Assembly (NCBI GenBank): GCA_030762935.1
Contig: CM060880.1
Location: 15,059,001 to 15,123,000 of the forward strand
Direction of reading: 5' to 3'
From: Hymenopus coronatus
Lineage: Eukaryota; Arthropoda; Insecta; Mantodea; Hymenopodidae
Length of the DNA stretch: 64,000 bases
The notes beneath the pieces were generated by a model that saw only the letters and a program-made list of their open reading frames with translations, had not been told where the DNA came from and did no database searches. This document shows positions 43,952-56,604 of the stretch, in pieces. The position numbers and the translations under genes were made by a program. Each line of letters starts with the position of its first letter. Within the stretch, counting starts at the first letter, position 1.

Positions 43952-46399
43952 TAAAACAAGCAATAAATGTTGTGTTTGTTAGGAATAGTAACACCACATA
44001 ACTTCTATAAAGGTTCAAGCTGACCCTTCAAATGTGACCGACCCTATATGAGCAAAACTTCACACAATAAATACACTGTTGTTTAGTATACATAATAGGT
44101 CTACAGTTAACATGTTGATATCCTTATGGGAGTAATGGGTGGAATTTAGGTTTTCAACAATTTTAATACTAGAGGATTCATTTTTATGCCATATCAGGAT
44201 TATAAAAAGGCATACTATTGAGTTTCATTTTTTAAGACTGATAGATTTAATATTACAAAATTTTTGGCTATAAAATATGCATTTTAAAAATATATCTTAC
44301 ATTACAGTTTTTGAGTAAAATGACTAAACTTATTTTGACATAGGAAAGCTTCAAGCATCCAATTTAAAATATTTTCATTACAAAGGAAGAAAAAACTTAT
44401 ATCCACTGTGAAAGAAACATTTCTCAAATTATTGTTTCTGCACATCTTATTTTTATTTAAAAAAAAATAATGCTCTAATAACAAATTTCATGCTTAATTT
44501 CATTAAGCAACTTTTGGGAATATTCAGTAAAACTTTCATATTTCTAACACCTATATTGTCATCTATATTTGGTTTTGAATGTGCAAATGTGTTGTAATAA
44601 TAAAAGTCTGGGAAAATGACTTCAAAATACCCCTACTAAAGGGTATTTAAATAGTGTAGACCTTTAAACATGATTTAATTAAGACAACTTGCAACTGTTG
44701 TAGGACTCTGAAACTTTGCATTTATGTATATTAATGATCTTAGTATTTTTCCTTGGGAAGAAACCCAAGAAGCATATCTTGAGTTAATTACTGATTTCAC
44801 CCATCTTCCCTCTCCAAATTATTCCACCATGTCAAACAACATGAGCTAGGCTACCGTAGATCACTCAACCCAATATACTTGCTATGCAGATGCAAACAAT
44901 AATTAATTGGAATGTGTATAATCACTTAGCAGCCCTGCATGGTTTATTGCATACAATAATGATGTGGTATTATTTTTCCACCAAAATATGATTATTTAAT
45001 ATCAACTCATAATTTTTTAGTATACTTTTTTTTAGGTTTTAAACGTATGAGCCACATAAAATACTTCTTCTGATGGACAATTTTGTGCAATAGTTAGGGA
45101 GCTTTTACTGTATAATTTCAGCCTTATAAATATGGAAAAAAAACTGTATAACTGAGAAAAATGTTACTATTCTGTAATTTAACAGAAGTTATTATAACTT
45201 GATTTTTATAAACATTTTTAAGTATATTTATTTGCTCTGTAAAACTTCTGTGATAACATATAAAATGTATTTGTAAAACTGTACTGTAATTACACATTTT
45301 CAATTTATAAATTCACAAATTACTGATTTAAATATTTGTAATAGTTGGTGAAGCTTATGTGTATAAGATGAAAATACTGAGAGGTATGTGCTGGAGCTGC
45401 CAATATGGGAAAAAAATCTCTAAATCTGCTGTATCTAAATACTATATTGTCACAAATACTGTTAATTTTTATGTTTTCTTTTATTAGAGCATGAAAAATT
45501 CATAGATCAAGTTACAGTGTTCTAAAATAACAGTCCCCACCCACAAATTTGCACTGATGTAATTGTTTGAGTGCTTTTCCAAAAATAACGCTCTGGTCAT
45601 ATAATAAGTAAGTTACAAGTTAGTGCTATACTAACCTAAAATTCCCTATTTTGAAGTTCCAAAACAGGACAATACCCACTAGAAATCTTTCAGTTAATAA
45701 TATTTAATTATTCTGTCGAGGGTAACGGAGCACATGAAAAAGATAATTACCTAAGATGCCATTTTGGAAGATATAATCATTAACATCCCAGAAATTGATA
45801 CAGAATGAATACTGTGATGATGTCAACTCCTTAATCTGACTTATATGAGCGGTAATTATAATAAAAATGTAAAAGTATTGTAAATACGGTAACTTTTGGA
45901 TGGGAACTGTAACTAGAACAAAGTATAATTTTCAGCTATCACCAGAAAATATGAAAGCTGAAGATTACAAATCCCAAAGTAATACAATAACACACTCTGA
46001 GTTCAGTTTGTTTGTGATTTCCTCCACAAGAATGTTATCACCAATTCCATTGCCGATGAAGCAAGTTTATGTAGGGTCCCTCTAGTGGCAGAAGATCTCA
46101 CTTAATGTTATTTTGATGATGTGACTTGAATACTATCCCTCTTGCATCAATTGTTCATACTTGATTGTTTGGAATAGGTATTGTATGTAATCAGCAATAT
46201 AAATCATATTTATATAAATTATAATAACACAACCACAGCTACAAAGTGTGTTGAATTCATGTTCAGCTTGTCAAGAAAGAGTTGAGCAACCTTTGAATGT
46301 TATTCATTACTCCAATGAAAGAGTCTATGAGAAGGTGGTTATATTAGTTTGCAAATGCAGTGCTGTGATTTTCTTTCCTTTCCACATACCACCATTACT
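43952..46399. other. Longest quiet stretch, nothing seen
   Basis: 2.4 kb of AT-rich sequence without R1, SINE or transposon signatures and without a convincing exon. Confidence 0.55.
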
Positions 46400-46995
46400 C
46401 TTTCTAGGTAGGGTTTATTGTGCTACTTTTTCTTTTGCAAATCATAACCATTCTTTCTAGGTAGAGGTTGCTGTGCTAGTTTCTCTTCTACAAACCATAA
46501 CCATTATTTCTAGTTAGAGGTCGCTGTGCTAGTTTCTCTTCCACAAACCATAACCATTATTTCTAGATAGAGGTCACTGTGCTAGTTTCTCTTCTACAAA
46601 CCATAACCATTATTTCTAGATAGAGGCTGTTGTGCTACTTTCTCTTCAACAAACTATAACCATTCTTTCTAGATAGAGGTTGCTGTGCTACTTACTCTTC
46701 TGCAAACCATAACCATTCTTTCTAGATAGAGGATGCGGTGCTACTTTCTCTCCCACAAACTATAACCATTCTTTCTAGATAGAGGTCACTGTGCTAGTTT
46801 CTCTTCCACTAACCATAACTATTCTTTCCAGATAGAGGTCGCTGTGCTAGTTTCTCTTCCACTAATCATAACCATTCTTTCTAGATAGAGGTCACTGTGC
46901 TAGTTTCTCTTCCACTAACCATAACCATTCTTTCTAGATAGAGGTCACTGTGCTAGTTTCTCTTCCACAAATCATACCAATTCTTTCTAGGTAGA
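46400..46995. repeat. 53-bp minisatellite, about 11 units
   Basis: Units begin near GAGGTCGCTGTGCTAGTTTC and contain CTTCCACAAACCATAACCAT and TTCTTTCTAGATA. The GAGG marker recurs at 46464, 46517, 46570, 46623 and onward, exactly 53 bases apart. Outer units are more diverged than central ones, as expected for unequal exchange. No ORF spans it. Confidence 0.92.
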
Positions 46996-47677
46996 AAATT
47001 AATGATTGCTTTCTGTTTCACATAAACGTTCCTTCTCGGTAGAGAGTGCTATGGTTTCAATGTACTCTAGTCAACTATAATGTCATTCTTGCTGTATCAA
47101 AGTGTAGGAAATCAGGGATAACTGTGAACAGTTGCTCACAAACTTGTACAATCATGACTTAATGTAGAGAAGGAGAAAAGAAGGAAGATAAGATGCTTCA
47201 TAGTCACATGTTTGCATTACAAGTTGAATGAAAGTTCCATAAATAAATGACTCATCATTTAGAACAAAGAGGAAATACATCTAGTAAATATTTACATAAG
47301 GTTGTGATTATCAGGAAGTGGGGGATCATTTCACTACTTAAGTGCACAGTAACTTACTGTGATCCTGGAAACCTCCAAGAGGCAGGTGCAAAGCGAAAAG
47401 GATCAGATCTGGGCAGGCTTAGATACAGGCAGGGCCCCTTAATATCTACAAATATTACATCCTGAGACTAGTGGGACCCTTATAGAGAGGTCTCTTTGAG
47501 GGCCATACTGAGCACCAAGACAGACAATTCCTCAAAGTAAATTCCACTATTCCCTCACCTTATCTGAAACATGATAAAAAATGGGAACAAGAAAATTCAT
47601 GGCACTATATAATCCCCCCAATGAGGGAAAAGTGAAAAAAGAAAGAAAGAAACAAAAACAAAGAAGGTCTAAGTGTA
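46996..47677. other. No recognisable feature
   Basis: 47340-47480 is slightly GC-richer. No gene seen. Confidence 0.5.
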
Positions 47678-47765
47678 AGGTTGCCAACTCTCCCGGAATG
47701 GCCGAGAGTCTCCCAGAATTGAATGGGATCTCCCTGCTCCTGGAATTGAAATTAAATGTCCCGAA
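47678..47765. mobile_element. Possible DNA-transposon end fragment
   Basis: GGTTGCCAACTCTCCCGGAA with GAGAGTCTCCC and TCCCGAAATTG has the self-complementary CCGGGAG-type text seen at ends of some hAT elements. No partner end found. Confidence 0.3.
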
Positions 47766-47949
47766 ATTGTATGATATCACCTTCTTTCTTTCTTTATTAT
47801 TATAGTTGTTGTTTATATACTATACTTTTATAAGATATGAGCATTTTGTGTGTTATATGCAAGGGTTGGCAGTGCTTAGAAGGAAACGGTGTGCCAGCAG
47901 TGTTGGAGTCGTGAGGGAAAAAAGAACCAATTGTTGCATCAACATTAAC

Positions 47950-48520
47950 ACATTTAAGCTTAGGAGTTTCTTTAGTTGAAGAGCCAAGAAACCCAGGGTT
48001 TTTACAACTATTTTGAATTATTATTTACAGTACAACAATGAAATCTGCTAAAATGCCTTGGTACAATCTAAAAGCATGGTTTTCAAGGTTTAGCTGACAA
48101 ATAAGAAAATAGCCATAACTTCTGTATCAAATATGAGCTTGAAAAACTCTGCATAAAGCAGCTTGTACTCCATTTATTACAAACTTGAAAATCTATCCCT
48201 TAGAATCTTCCAGAATTTCATTTACATCCTGAATTTCAGCTTCAGTTCGCAGAAATTGAAGAAAACGCTGCATTTTAACATTTAAGAACACCAAAGGTAG
48301 CAAACAGTGATCACCACTTTCAAAGAAAATGGCGTGAGTGAACCAAGAGCAACCACTATTACTATTTCTGTTAATAGTTGATTAATGCGAGGAAAGATGG
48401 CAGCACAAATGAGACAGCTAAATGATAACTGATACATGACCTTTGCCACATAACCCAAGACCAAGTTACAGTTGTGAAATAGCATTATAAGTGTTAGAAA
48501 CACCTGCCTTAGCTATGTAG
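47950..48520 (-). mobile_element. piggyBac-like element P2, reversed copy
   Basis: TTAACACATTTAAGCTTAGG at the low end matches the inverse of the right end of the 34461 copy. The body GAAACCCAGGGTTTTTAC through AAGTGTTAGAAACACCTGCC aligns throughout. The last 60 bases of the other end are lost. Confidence 0.75.
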
Positions 48521-48639
48521 TGGTCGTAGGTGTAAGTTGGTTATTGTAATGGCTAGTTCATCATAAGTAGAAATGAAAAAGAAATACTACTGCACGTTCA
48601 ACAATGCCTGGAAAAGTTCATGTGACTGTTTTTTTTTAT

Positions 48640-48806
48640 AAATGTTTATATCTTTACTGCTATATCCAATTTTCTCCTGGAATTCAGAGTTCAGTAGTTG
48701 GTAAGCCTATCTGAGTGTCTGGCCTAACAGAAATCAAACCTGAGACCTTCCAAATGCATGCCTCACATGTTACCATGAAACCTTTGCTATTATACTCTAT
48801 GTAAGC
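48640..48806 (-). repeat. tRNA-like SINE, family F5, decayed
   Basis: Reversed head: AATCAAACCTGAGACC (box B) and TGTTACCATGAAACC (box A side). Body weak. Confidence 0.4.
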
Positions 48807-49084
48807 ACTCAACCTATTTTGACAATTCTTTCATCATTGAAAAGCACTGTTCTAACTGATGAACATAGGCTATAAAGGAACTATAATTTCATTTCATAAA
48901 TTACTAAAAAGAATTTACCAAGTGATTTACATGTAAATACAAAGAAGGCTTTGACTTTTTGTTGAGAATTTCATGGAGCAGAAAATAAGTTATTGCCACT
49001 CCAAAGAAAATGCAATCAAAATAAAACAAATGCTGTTGATATTTAATTCCAAACAATTTACATATATGGTCATGATTTAACAAT

Positions 49085-49365
49085 TCTGTCCTCTGTGGTC
49101 AAGGGTACCACGTTAGTTCCCAAAGTCACAGGTTCAAACCCGGTGGAGTAACATGCATTTTTTCAGGCACAAAATTTCTTAGCATGGCTTCCTTTGGAGA
49201 GAAGTAAAGCCAGTGGTCTCATGTCTTATATTTATGGTACCTACACGACAGAACCTGAAGCCTCATAGAGGCCTCTGATCAAAAATAAAATTTGGTCTTT
49301 TACATCCGTAAAGAATGGGATGCTCTGAACCATAGTACCTAGTTAAAGAATGTGATAAATTAAAT
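49085..49365 (+). repeat. SINE family A
   Basis: AGGTTCAAACCCGGTGGAG (box B), TTCTTAGCATGGCTTCCTTT, AAGTAAAGCCAGTGGTCTCA, ending AGTTAAAGAATG. Moderately diverged. Confidence 0.72.
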
Positions 49366-49864
49366 ATAAAAAATAACCTCATACTAAATGATTTAGCAAT
49401 TGAGGAATTAAGTGTATGAAAATAAAAACTCAGCTCTGTTTATAAGGGTATGAGAAATATGTGATACTTCTGCCAAATTCCTTATGTAAGAAAGTTTTGT
49501 TGTATTTCCTCTGTATGTTGTAATTGAGATCATTGCCAGCATAAGCTAAATAATGATATAATTAAGCACAACATAATAATGGGAAGATTATTTTTCTCAA
49601 TAGTTGAGGACTAGGTGTAAGCCATTTCTAAACTGTTAACTTGTGCCCTGAGAATGGAGAGTTTTAATATTCACTAATTTTGCCCCAGTTTTGTTGTGCA
49701 GTGATGTCAGGGGTTTCTGCATCATGTGAAAACTTTTAAGCCTTTATTTAATTAAGAACTACAGAGGCACAAGCTTTAAAAGTTCATTCTAATAATTGCT
49801 TCACCTTCAAAAGATGATGATGACGATGATATTGTAATAAATAACCCAGAAAAGTTTACAAAAA

Positions 49865-50270
49865 ATACAAATATTCATAACAAAGAGACCAGACATAGGC
49901 AGGACTTACATAGACCAACAAATAATTTGCAAATATTCCAAAAAAGGGGTTTACTACAAAGGAATAGTTTTGTTTAATTCACTTCCCTCTTCTATAAAAG
50001 AATTGCAAATGAACAAAAACAAGTTTAGACCAGAATTAAAAAGATACCTTATTACTCACACCTTCTATACAGAGGAGGATTTCATTCAATCAAAAAGCAC
50101 TGGTGATAATGTAACATTGTAAATATAATAAACATGAATGTTCTAAGAATGCAAATGTACAGGTAGGCTTTTGGAAACAGACATGTAATTGAAAATTATG
50201 CAAAACTGGCACCTTTGAAAATTCATTGTCAGTTATTATTTGTAAATAAATGTATTAATAAGTATGAAAT
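49865..50270 (+). pseudogene. LINE reverse transcriptase C-terminal remnant
   Basis: TRHRQDLHRPTNNLQIFQK then GVYYKGIVLFNSLPSSIKEL, QMNKNKFRPELKRYLITHTF and YTEEDFIQS form the well-known C-terminus of a LINE reverse transcriptase common in arthropod genomes. One frameshift lies between the first two blocks. The 3' tail contains ACATGATCTACATCC and ATAGGATCTACAGATTGCAA, like the 3' ends of these elements. The upstream part is absent, so this is a 5'-truncated copy. Confidence 0.62.
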
Positions 50271-50740
50271 GTAATTGTTGACATGATCTACATCCTAGAG
50301 TTTGGGCTTTGAGCCTAAGATCATAATAGGATCTACAGATTGCAATGTTATGTATGTGGCAAATCAGTGTGCATTACACGAGTGTTCAAATATAGAGGTG
50401 CTTTAAACGAGCATGTTCATATATCATACACAATTCCCCATTACAGCAGTGCTGACATTACAGTAATTGAGTTATAAAAATCTGATAAGTATGGGCCAGT
50501 GATAATGACATAAAAACCCAGCATTATGCGATGGACTGTGCCATGCGTTTGACCTCCGCAACTCCCCATGACCACTCAGTAGGCTACATTTGTTAGTCAA
50601 CAGCAACACTAGCGACAGCGCCATCAGCAGTAGCCTGAGCTGGAATGGCTTTAGTTCACTTAGAAATAAATAAATAAATAATTTATTGGCAAATTTATTT
50701 TTGTGTGCTTCTGTTCAGAATTAAACATAAAACATTTTTT
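50271..50740. other. Unrecognised, GC-richer block at 50510-50650
   Basis: The block with GACCTCCGCAACTCCCCATG and GCGACAGCGCCATCAGCAG contrasts with its flanks. It could be an old transposon or an exon; I cannot tell. Confidence 0.35.
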
Positions 50741-50843
50741 TTTTTTTTTGATTTTGGGGACTCAAAACATGTCTCTTGATGTTGAATTTTTGTATGGAAT
50801 ACAATACCTTGTTTACCTATTGCATATTTGGTAGAAAAAGTAA
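50741..50843 (-). repeat. R1 repeat, left-end fragment
   Basis: GGGGACTCAAAACATGT, TGGAATACAATACCTT and TAGAAAAAGTAAAAG match the reversed left end. Confidence 0.55.
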
Positions 50844-52948
50844 AAGCAACTATTTTTTGCAGCTTTTGTTTATTATAAATGCATTGTTTTTTCACAGTGG
50901 CACCATTGTATTAACCTGTAGTACAAATCCTTGTATGCATCTAAAGGAGTCTGATCTATGAATCAATTTAAATTAATTTCAGTAAACATATCCAAACCCT
51001 TTTTTGAAAATTTGCAAAAATGCAAAGAAGCTTGTAACAGTGATGTGATTAATATTAAATGGAAAGAATTTGAGTTTTTATAACACAAAACATAACTTGG
51101 TAATTATAACCTGTCTGAAAAATGAATATAAGCAGCCACGAGTGGAAGCTTGCGTCAACACAAACAGATAAGTGGTATTACGTCATCACTCCTGGTGCTT
51201 GTCTTGTATAGTTCGGCAATACTGAAATGCAGCAGCTGAGTCTCTTACAGTGGATGGGTTTGAGTCAAGTTAAAATACAAACACTGCCACACATAGTTAT
51301 ATGCTCACAAAGTAGAAAATTAATATTCATTAGTGATAAAGAAAACAGCAAGTTTAACCTGTTGTGGATCATTTAGTTTATTCCTGTATATGTACACTGA
51401 GCTGATGTTTTGATTGTCAGACTGTACTGCATTATATTCCAGCCTTCTCTGACCACTCTAAACTGTGTCTGCTACACCAGAGACCTCCCCTAATAACTGC
51501 ATTCTTTCATCAGATAGGGACCAGTTTTGGGAACACTTGTTCCCAATTTCAACCTTTAATTCCAATGAAGTTCTATGAAATTCCAAGGAATTTCATAGAT
51601 TCAGCACTAGATGCCTCCACAGGTTATGCACCTCCACTTTCATCGTTGGCACCAACAAAGCAACATTCAGTCAGAATTAAGAGTTGAAAATGGGAAAAGG
51701 GTTCCCAAAACAGTTCCAATAAGTAATTACCAAGTGATATTTTGTGTTACAAAAACCGACTTGCATTCTTTCCATTTAATATCCAAACCTGCCTTTAGGA
51801 TGCTTCGGAAACTTGAAGTACAAATGAAATGTTGGCGGCTCCTGCTACTTTGTAAAACTTCAGCTAAGCAGACTAATAGCTCTGAAACTATAATTAGCTT
51901 GATCTACCTATAAGAATGTTTTGTTTACATTTAGCTTTCATCACTAACATTTTTCATTTCCAAAAGTAAGTTTTTTTTAAAATATTGGGGAAGCTGTCAA
52001 TACACTTTTTTTGAATACTGGTGCACTATGATGAAGTTTAGCTATTATGCTTTTTCTGTGTAAAACTGGTGATTTTGCTCCAAGAGTCTCAAATAATTTT
52101 CATTGATATTTATAATATATGAAATGATATTAGTATCTTATATTATAATGCAATAACATGAATAGAAGAGAATATTTATATTAGGATGTATATAGTGAAA
52201 ATAATTGCAGGTTTATGTAATATATGTGTTTTTTGCATTAAATAAGAATGGATAATGTTGCCACAGAGGTCAACATGTCATGGCAGACACTGTTAAAATC
52301 CAATATAGGTACCAATTGTTGAGCAGAAAAATTGCTGTGGTTGTAAAAAACAGAAGTATTTGGTGCAGTTGCAAAATGTAATACATTGCAGCGATAGGAA
52401 AGTGCAAATAGTAAATAAATATAAAGGAGGCACAAGTAACCCCCAAAAAATATAGTATAGATGAATATAAATTTGAATATTTATTTGTACAACTACTTTT
52501 ACATAGCTTTTACATTTTTCTTACTCTAACCTAAACTATACACAAATTTTAATTGCCTTCTTGGTACCTCAGTTTGCATGGCACACAGGTTATTAGCCTC
52601 TCGAGTAGCTTTTGTCAACCCTTCCCTCTTTATCTTGGTTATCCCTCTCCTCCATGTCTACTTCTTTCACACTCCTTACTTTTCTTGCCCATTTTCCTCT
52701 TGCTTTCTTCACCTATGCTTCTCATCTTCTTTTCTTCCTTCCCTGTCAACATTTTTATAGCTTCAATTTTCCCCTCTATTTTTTCCCATTTTTTCTTCCA
52801 AATCTTGCTTCTCCATATTGCTTGTTCCTTGCATTCTATCAAATAATGTTACAAATGAATAAGCACTGCAAAGCAGTAAACAAATATAAAGTAATCATCG
52901 CAGAGCAATTAACACATATAACACAATTAATAAGGGTAACCATTACAC
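50844..52948. other. Unrecognised, includes candidate exon at 51599
   Basis: 52570-52840 is T/C-rich, read as Lys/Glu-rich on the minus strand; possibly an old LINE, not provable. AATAAA near 52411. Confidence 0.4.
51599..51687 (+). CDS. Candidate distal terminal exon, weak
   Basis: After TTTCATAG at 51598 the frame reads AT|TCA onward as SALDASTGYAPPLSSLAPTK and nine more residues to TGA. The Ser/Pro/Ala bias resembles the gene's tail at 40403. The phase (two leading bases) matches the donor at 40574, which follows the TAA by one base, so joining would put a stop before this peptide. The pyrimidine tract is poor. It may belong to another isoform or gene, or be chance. Confidence 0.2.
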
Positions 52949-53240
52949 ACTCTGTGGTGTAATGGTTACCATGCTAACTTCATATACCCAAGGTCGCGGG
53001 TTCAAACCAGCGGAGGATGATGGATTTTTTCGCGTGTAAAAGTCCTTAGCATGGCTTCCTTCGGAAGGGAAGTAAAGCCGTGGGTCCTGTGTCGTAGATT
53101 TATGGCACGTAAAAGAACCTCAAGCCTGACAGAGAGGCCTCTGAGCAAAATTAAGCGGTCTTTCACACCCAGTATAGAATGGGATGCTGAGAACCACAGC
53201 AGTTAAAGAGCGTCCATAAATAACACGCCATTTCCATTTT
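52949..53240 (+). repeat. SINE family A, best full copy
   Basis: Complete head GTGTAATGGTTACCATGCTA and GGTCGCGGGTTCAAACC, body with CCTTAGCATGGCTTCCTTCG and GGCACGTAAAAGAACCTCAA, tail AACACGCCATTTCCATTTTT. A good consensus seed for the family. Confidence 0.85.
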
Positions 53241-53768
53241 TCACAACTTCTTGGTCCACAATGATGGGTGTGGTTGTTCAAATTTAATCTTACAAATTCT
53301 CACAACAATACGTACAAACAGAAGCAACGTACAAACTTTTGCTGATTTAAAAGATATAGTGAAATGCATTGATGGACTTTTGGTGAGTTTTATTTCTGCA
53401 AGGTAGCCTGCCTAACATTTGCGGTATCTGCCATGATACTTTGACCTCTGCAGCTACATTACCTGAGAATGTTTACCAAAGTTACTGTGCATTTATTCTG
53501 GCTTTAATGCTTTATAATCACAGACTAACTGTGGTCTTTTGTGACATCTGCTTTTACACAAAATGTTGACCAAAATTGCAAAAAATGGGAGTTTTTTAGC
53601 CTGTAATGGACCAATTGGAGAATCAAATGCAGGTGATCTATGATCTTAAGGGCACTTCAAATCTAGCATGTTCATTATATCAAAAACTCAGTTTGTATTT
53701 AAAGAAGATAAAATTTCCATCTGGAGTGGCTTATAATTGCACAGACTATTACAGAAATTGCTTTCAGT
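53241..53768. other. No recognisable feature
   Basis: Nothing seen between a SINE and an R1 fragment. Confidence 0.5.
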
Positions 53769-53890
53769 TTTCTACTACTTACTTGTAAGTACAGAAAATA
53801 TTGTATTCCACTAAAAATGTACTTTTAGGTTCCTGAATCCAAGGAAAACAATTTTAGGAAGATATCAAAGTGTGTATGAAGAGATAGCCA
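53769..53890 (+). repeat. R1 repeat, left-end fragment
   Basis: GTACAGAAAATATTGTATTC, CCTGAATCCAAGGAAAACAA. Decayed, adjoining a reversed right-end fragment. Confidence 0.5.
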
Positions 53891-53970
53891 AAAAAGAAAT
53901 CTAATGTGCAGCATTCACATGACTTTCTCTACCCCTCTATCATTTATTAGTGGGTATACAAACCGTTCTT
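53891..53970 (-). repeat. R1 repeat, right-end fragment
   Basis: AAATCTAATGTGCAGCATTC then ACATGACTTTCTCTACC. About 80 bases, followed by a SINE-A copy. Confidence 0.65.
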
Positions 53971-53987
53971 ATGAAAGTCTAGGGAAA

Positions 53988-54247
53988 CATGCTAGCCTCT
54001 AGGTACAAAGGTTGCAGAATCAAACCTGACAGGAGACAATGGATTTTTTTAGCTTATAAATCCTTAGTGTAGCTTTCTTGGAGGGGAAGTAAAGCCATTG
54101 GTCTCATGTCATAGATTTATACCACATAAAATAACTTCAAACCTGATAAAGAGACCTCTGAGCTAGATTAAGTGGTCTTTCATACCCAATTAAGAATAGA
54201 ATGGGCTGCTAAGAACTGCAACAGTAAAGAGTGATGCTAAATAAAAA
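53988..54247 (+). repeat. SINE family A, diverged
   Basis: GTTGCAGAATCAAACCTGA (box B), AATCCTTAGTGTAGCTTTCT, AAGCCATTGGTCTCATGTCA. Adjoins an R1 right-end fragment. Confidence 0.7.
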
Positions 54248-54810
54248 AACTTAATTTTAATTGAGAAAATCTTTGCAATAATGGCTAATATACACATTTT
54301 GTTAAGGATACAAATAGACAAATGTTTAGTAGCTCATCATCATTACTAGAGCCCTATGTGAGTTTGGCCTCCTCACAATTTGCCTCCATTCTATCCTATC
54401 TCTTGCTTTCTCACTTACATAATTTTTAGGCCCTGCAAAGAGCTATTGAACCACCTTATCTTGGACTTTCCTTTTATTTATTTTATATTTCAACATTTCT
54501 TAAGCCATTTCCTTCATTTTTCCAGCTTGTTGCATTGCCATAACCAAGTCTTCTTTTTTGCCATGTTTGTCATCCTTCCCATTCCTAGCTGATTATTAGG
54601 TTTTGTAGCTGTATCTTTTTACATGCATGGCAGTTAAATTCACACCCAATCATCAACCTGGAGGATCAGGTACCATACTTATAATCCCTGGAACAGAGTG
54701 GCCTGGCTACACCCCAGGCATTGTGTACCCATTATAGTTGCCTCTTATAACTCATAGGGCTATGGTGGGGCTATTCTATTCGGGCACCCACATGGAAAAT
54801 GTTTAATATA
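54248..54810. other. Unrecognised transposon-like block
   Basis: 54640-54790 (ATCAACCTGGAGGATCAGGT, CTATGGTGGGGCTATTCTAT) is GC-richer and looks like part of a dispersed element, but no family can be named. Confidence 0.35.
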
Positions 54811-55294
54811 CAGAGTGTTTCAAAAAACACTAAACAAAGATCCTTGTTGGTCATACTGTGCGAGAATATAATTTTCAGCTCTAAATTAGGCACATACAAA
54901 AACTGCCATAAAATCACCATGGATTAGGCAATCGTACATAACTAAATGGCATAGGCCTGGCCCACTCCAAGAGAGATGCCGGTTGGTAACGAAGGTCCCA
55001 ATCACATGGTGTAGGGGTGGTTTGATAGACATGCCGGCGCGGCACAGGTCACCTTAGTAATGGAAAATGTGGCATGTGGGTTTTCTTGTGTGTTTGTATA
55101 ACACGTTCTGAGGTTGTTTATGTGGTATATGACAACCATTGTTCCTTCACTGCCTAATCCCAAATGTGTGCAATTTTTAAACACACAAAACTTTAAATAG
55201 AAGAGTTTGAAAATTAAGACATCAAGTTTTGGACAAATCAAAGTGTAAGCTAATCAGCTGCTATCTTTGTTTGGTGTCATTTTGAAACAGTCTG
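54811..55294. mobile_element. Tc1/mariner-type MITE, TA-flanked
   Basis: CAGAGTGTTTCAAAA at the left and, inverted, CAGACTGTTTCAAAA at the right, each beside TA. Similarity continues through ACACTAAACAAAGAT versus ACACCAAACAAAGAT. 484 bp, no transposase motif. Confidence 0.78.
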
Positions 55295-55429
55295 TATATT
55301 TATTTGTACTACGCTTCTTATAAATAAAAAATACAAGGAATATGGTTAAGTGCTCAGCCCAGGTTGTTAACTTGCCAAAATTCATTATACAACTTCTCCT
55401 AGCTAAAATTTAATTTCCCTTAAAATTAT

Positions 55430-56335
55430 ACCTTGTTCCCTTCTCTTTCTAATGACCAATTCCATTTCTTTTTAAATTTATATAAAAGCTCTCCAACTTT
55501 CATATAGTCTTTACTAAACATTATAATTAATGCAATCTTTCTATCCAGTATAAGCCATTTCTCATTTATACATTATTTTCTCCATAGCTCTGTCACTCAA
55601 TATTATGTGCTCTATATCTTTTTTTCTTCCACATATTGGGTACTGTTTTTGTGGAAATCCTTTTCTCATCCTTTTCAGTTTCCATACACTCGCTCTCACC
55701 CATGCTATACCATCTCTTTGTTCTTTATTTAGTTTGTCTATATATTCTTCTCTTTCTCATCTACTTTTTGTTGTAATATATGATTCTAATGATCTTTTTC
55801 CAACTATATCTGCAAACAGTGATTGTACTTCTATGTCTTCAAATCTTCTACTAACTCCTTTCAAAAACCCTTAACATTCTTTTCCTTCATTCTCCAAATT
55901 TCACACAGACCATTGCTTTCCAAGTTATATTGTATACTATAACACCATCCATTGCCTTTTAGATCCTTTTCTTGATGTTCTTAGCATTGGCAGATTCTTT
56001 TCATCTAAATTTAAAATTCTAAATCAAAATAAAGTGCTCTCTCCATGATCATACTTTTCCTTCCTACTCTATCCAGAAGATGTTTAATAACTGGATGCTC
56101 ATAAAATTCAATACTTTTTTCAATGCAATCACAAAAAAAAAACAAAAAAAAAAAAAAAACAAAAAAACAAAAAACCTGAAAGGCCAAAGAATGACCAAAT
56201 ATTGAACTATTCAGCTCATTAATGGCCTGAATGTAGCCCTTCAAATTATTTTTAGAAATTTTAATTATAATATTTGTTGAAGATTTACAGCCTTTTGTTC
56301 TCCATTTCATTATTGCTAAAGTATTGCTGTGAATA
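55430..56335 (-). pseudogene. Decayed LINE reverse transcriptase C-terminus
   Basis: On the minus strand the frame around 55750-55560 is open: EEYIDKLNKEQRDGIAWVRA, SVWKLKRMRKGF, then YPICGRKKDIEHIILSD. That matches the LINE C-terminal Cys-x-x-Cys...His...Cys element (first Cys now Tyr). Upstream, EVQSLFADIVGKRSLESYIT and EKSIEFYEHPVIKHLL appear with stops between. An A/T-run at 56130-56171 interrupts it. The 5' limit is estimated. Confidence 0.6.
56130..56172. repeat. A-rich run with C interruptions
   Basis: CAAAAAAAAAACAAAAAAAA and onward, interrupting the LINE remnant; possibly an old poly-A or T tail of a lost insertion. Confidence 0.85.
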
Positions 56336-56604
56336 CGCTCTAATTATATCACTATTCCATCCATCATACACTGTTTATAAAGTTCCTGGATGCTTGATAT
56401 TAATACTGTGATTTTATCCCCTTTCATGTTCCAAATACAACTATTAGCTCTTTTTTTTCTGAGTCAAAAAATAACAAAACTATTGCATATAATTTACAAA
56501 ATTGTTAATTCTTTATACACATAGTGAGAAAATAGTTTGACTGTACTGAGCTCTCAAGGACTTTACCCGGAAATCCCCTCCTATACACACTATCGAATGT
56601 ATCC

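Noticed and set aside
46400..46995. CRISPR-like array
   Set aside because: Units are contiguous with no unique spacers; the host is a eukaryote. It is a minisatellite.
52553..52962. Overlapping open frames of 97 and 116 codons
   Set aside because: Pyrimidine-rich, low-complexity sequence with three frames open at once, so bias rather than coding.
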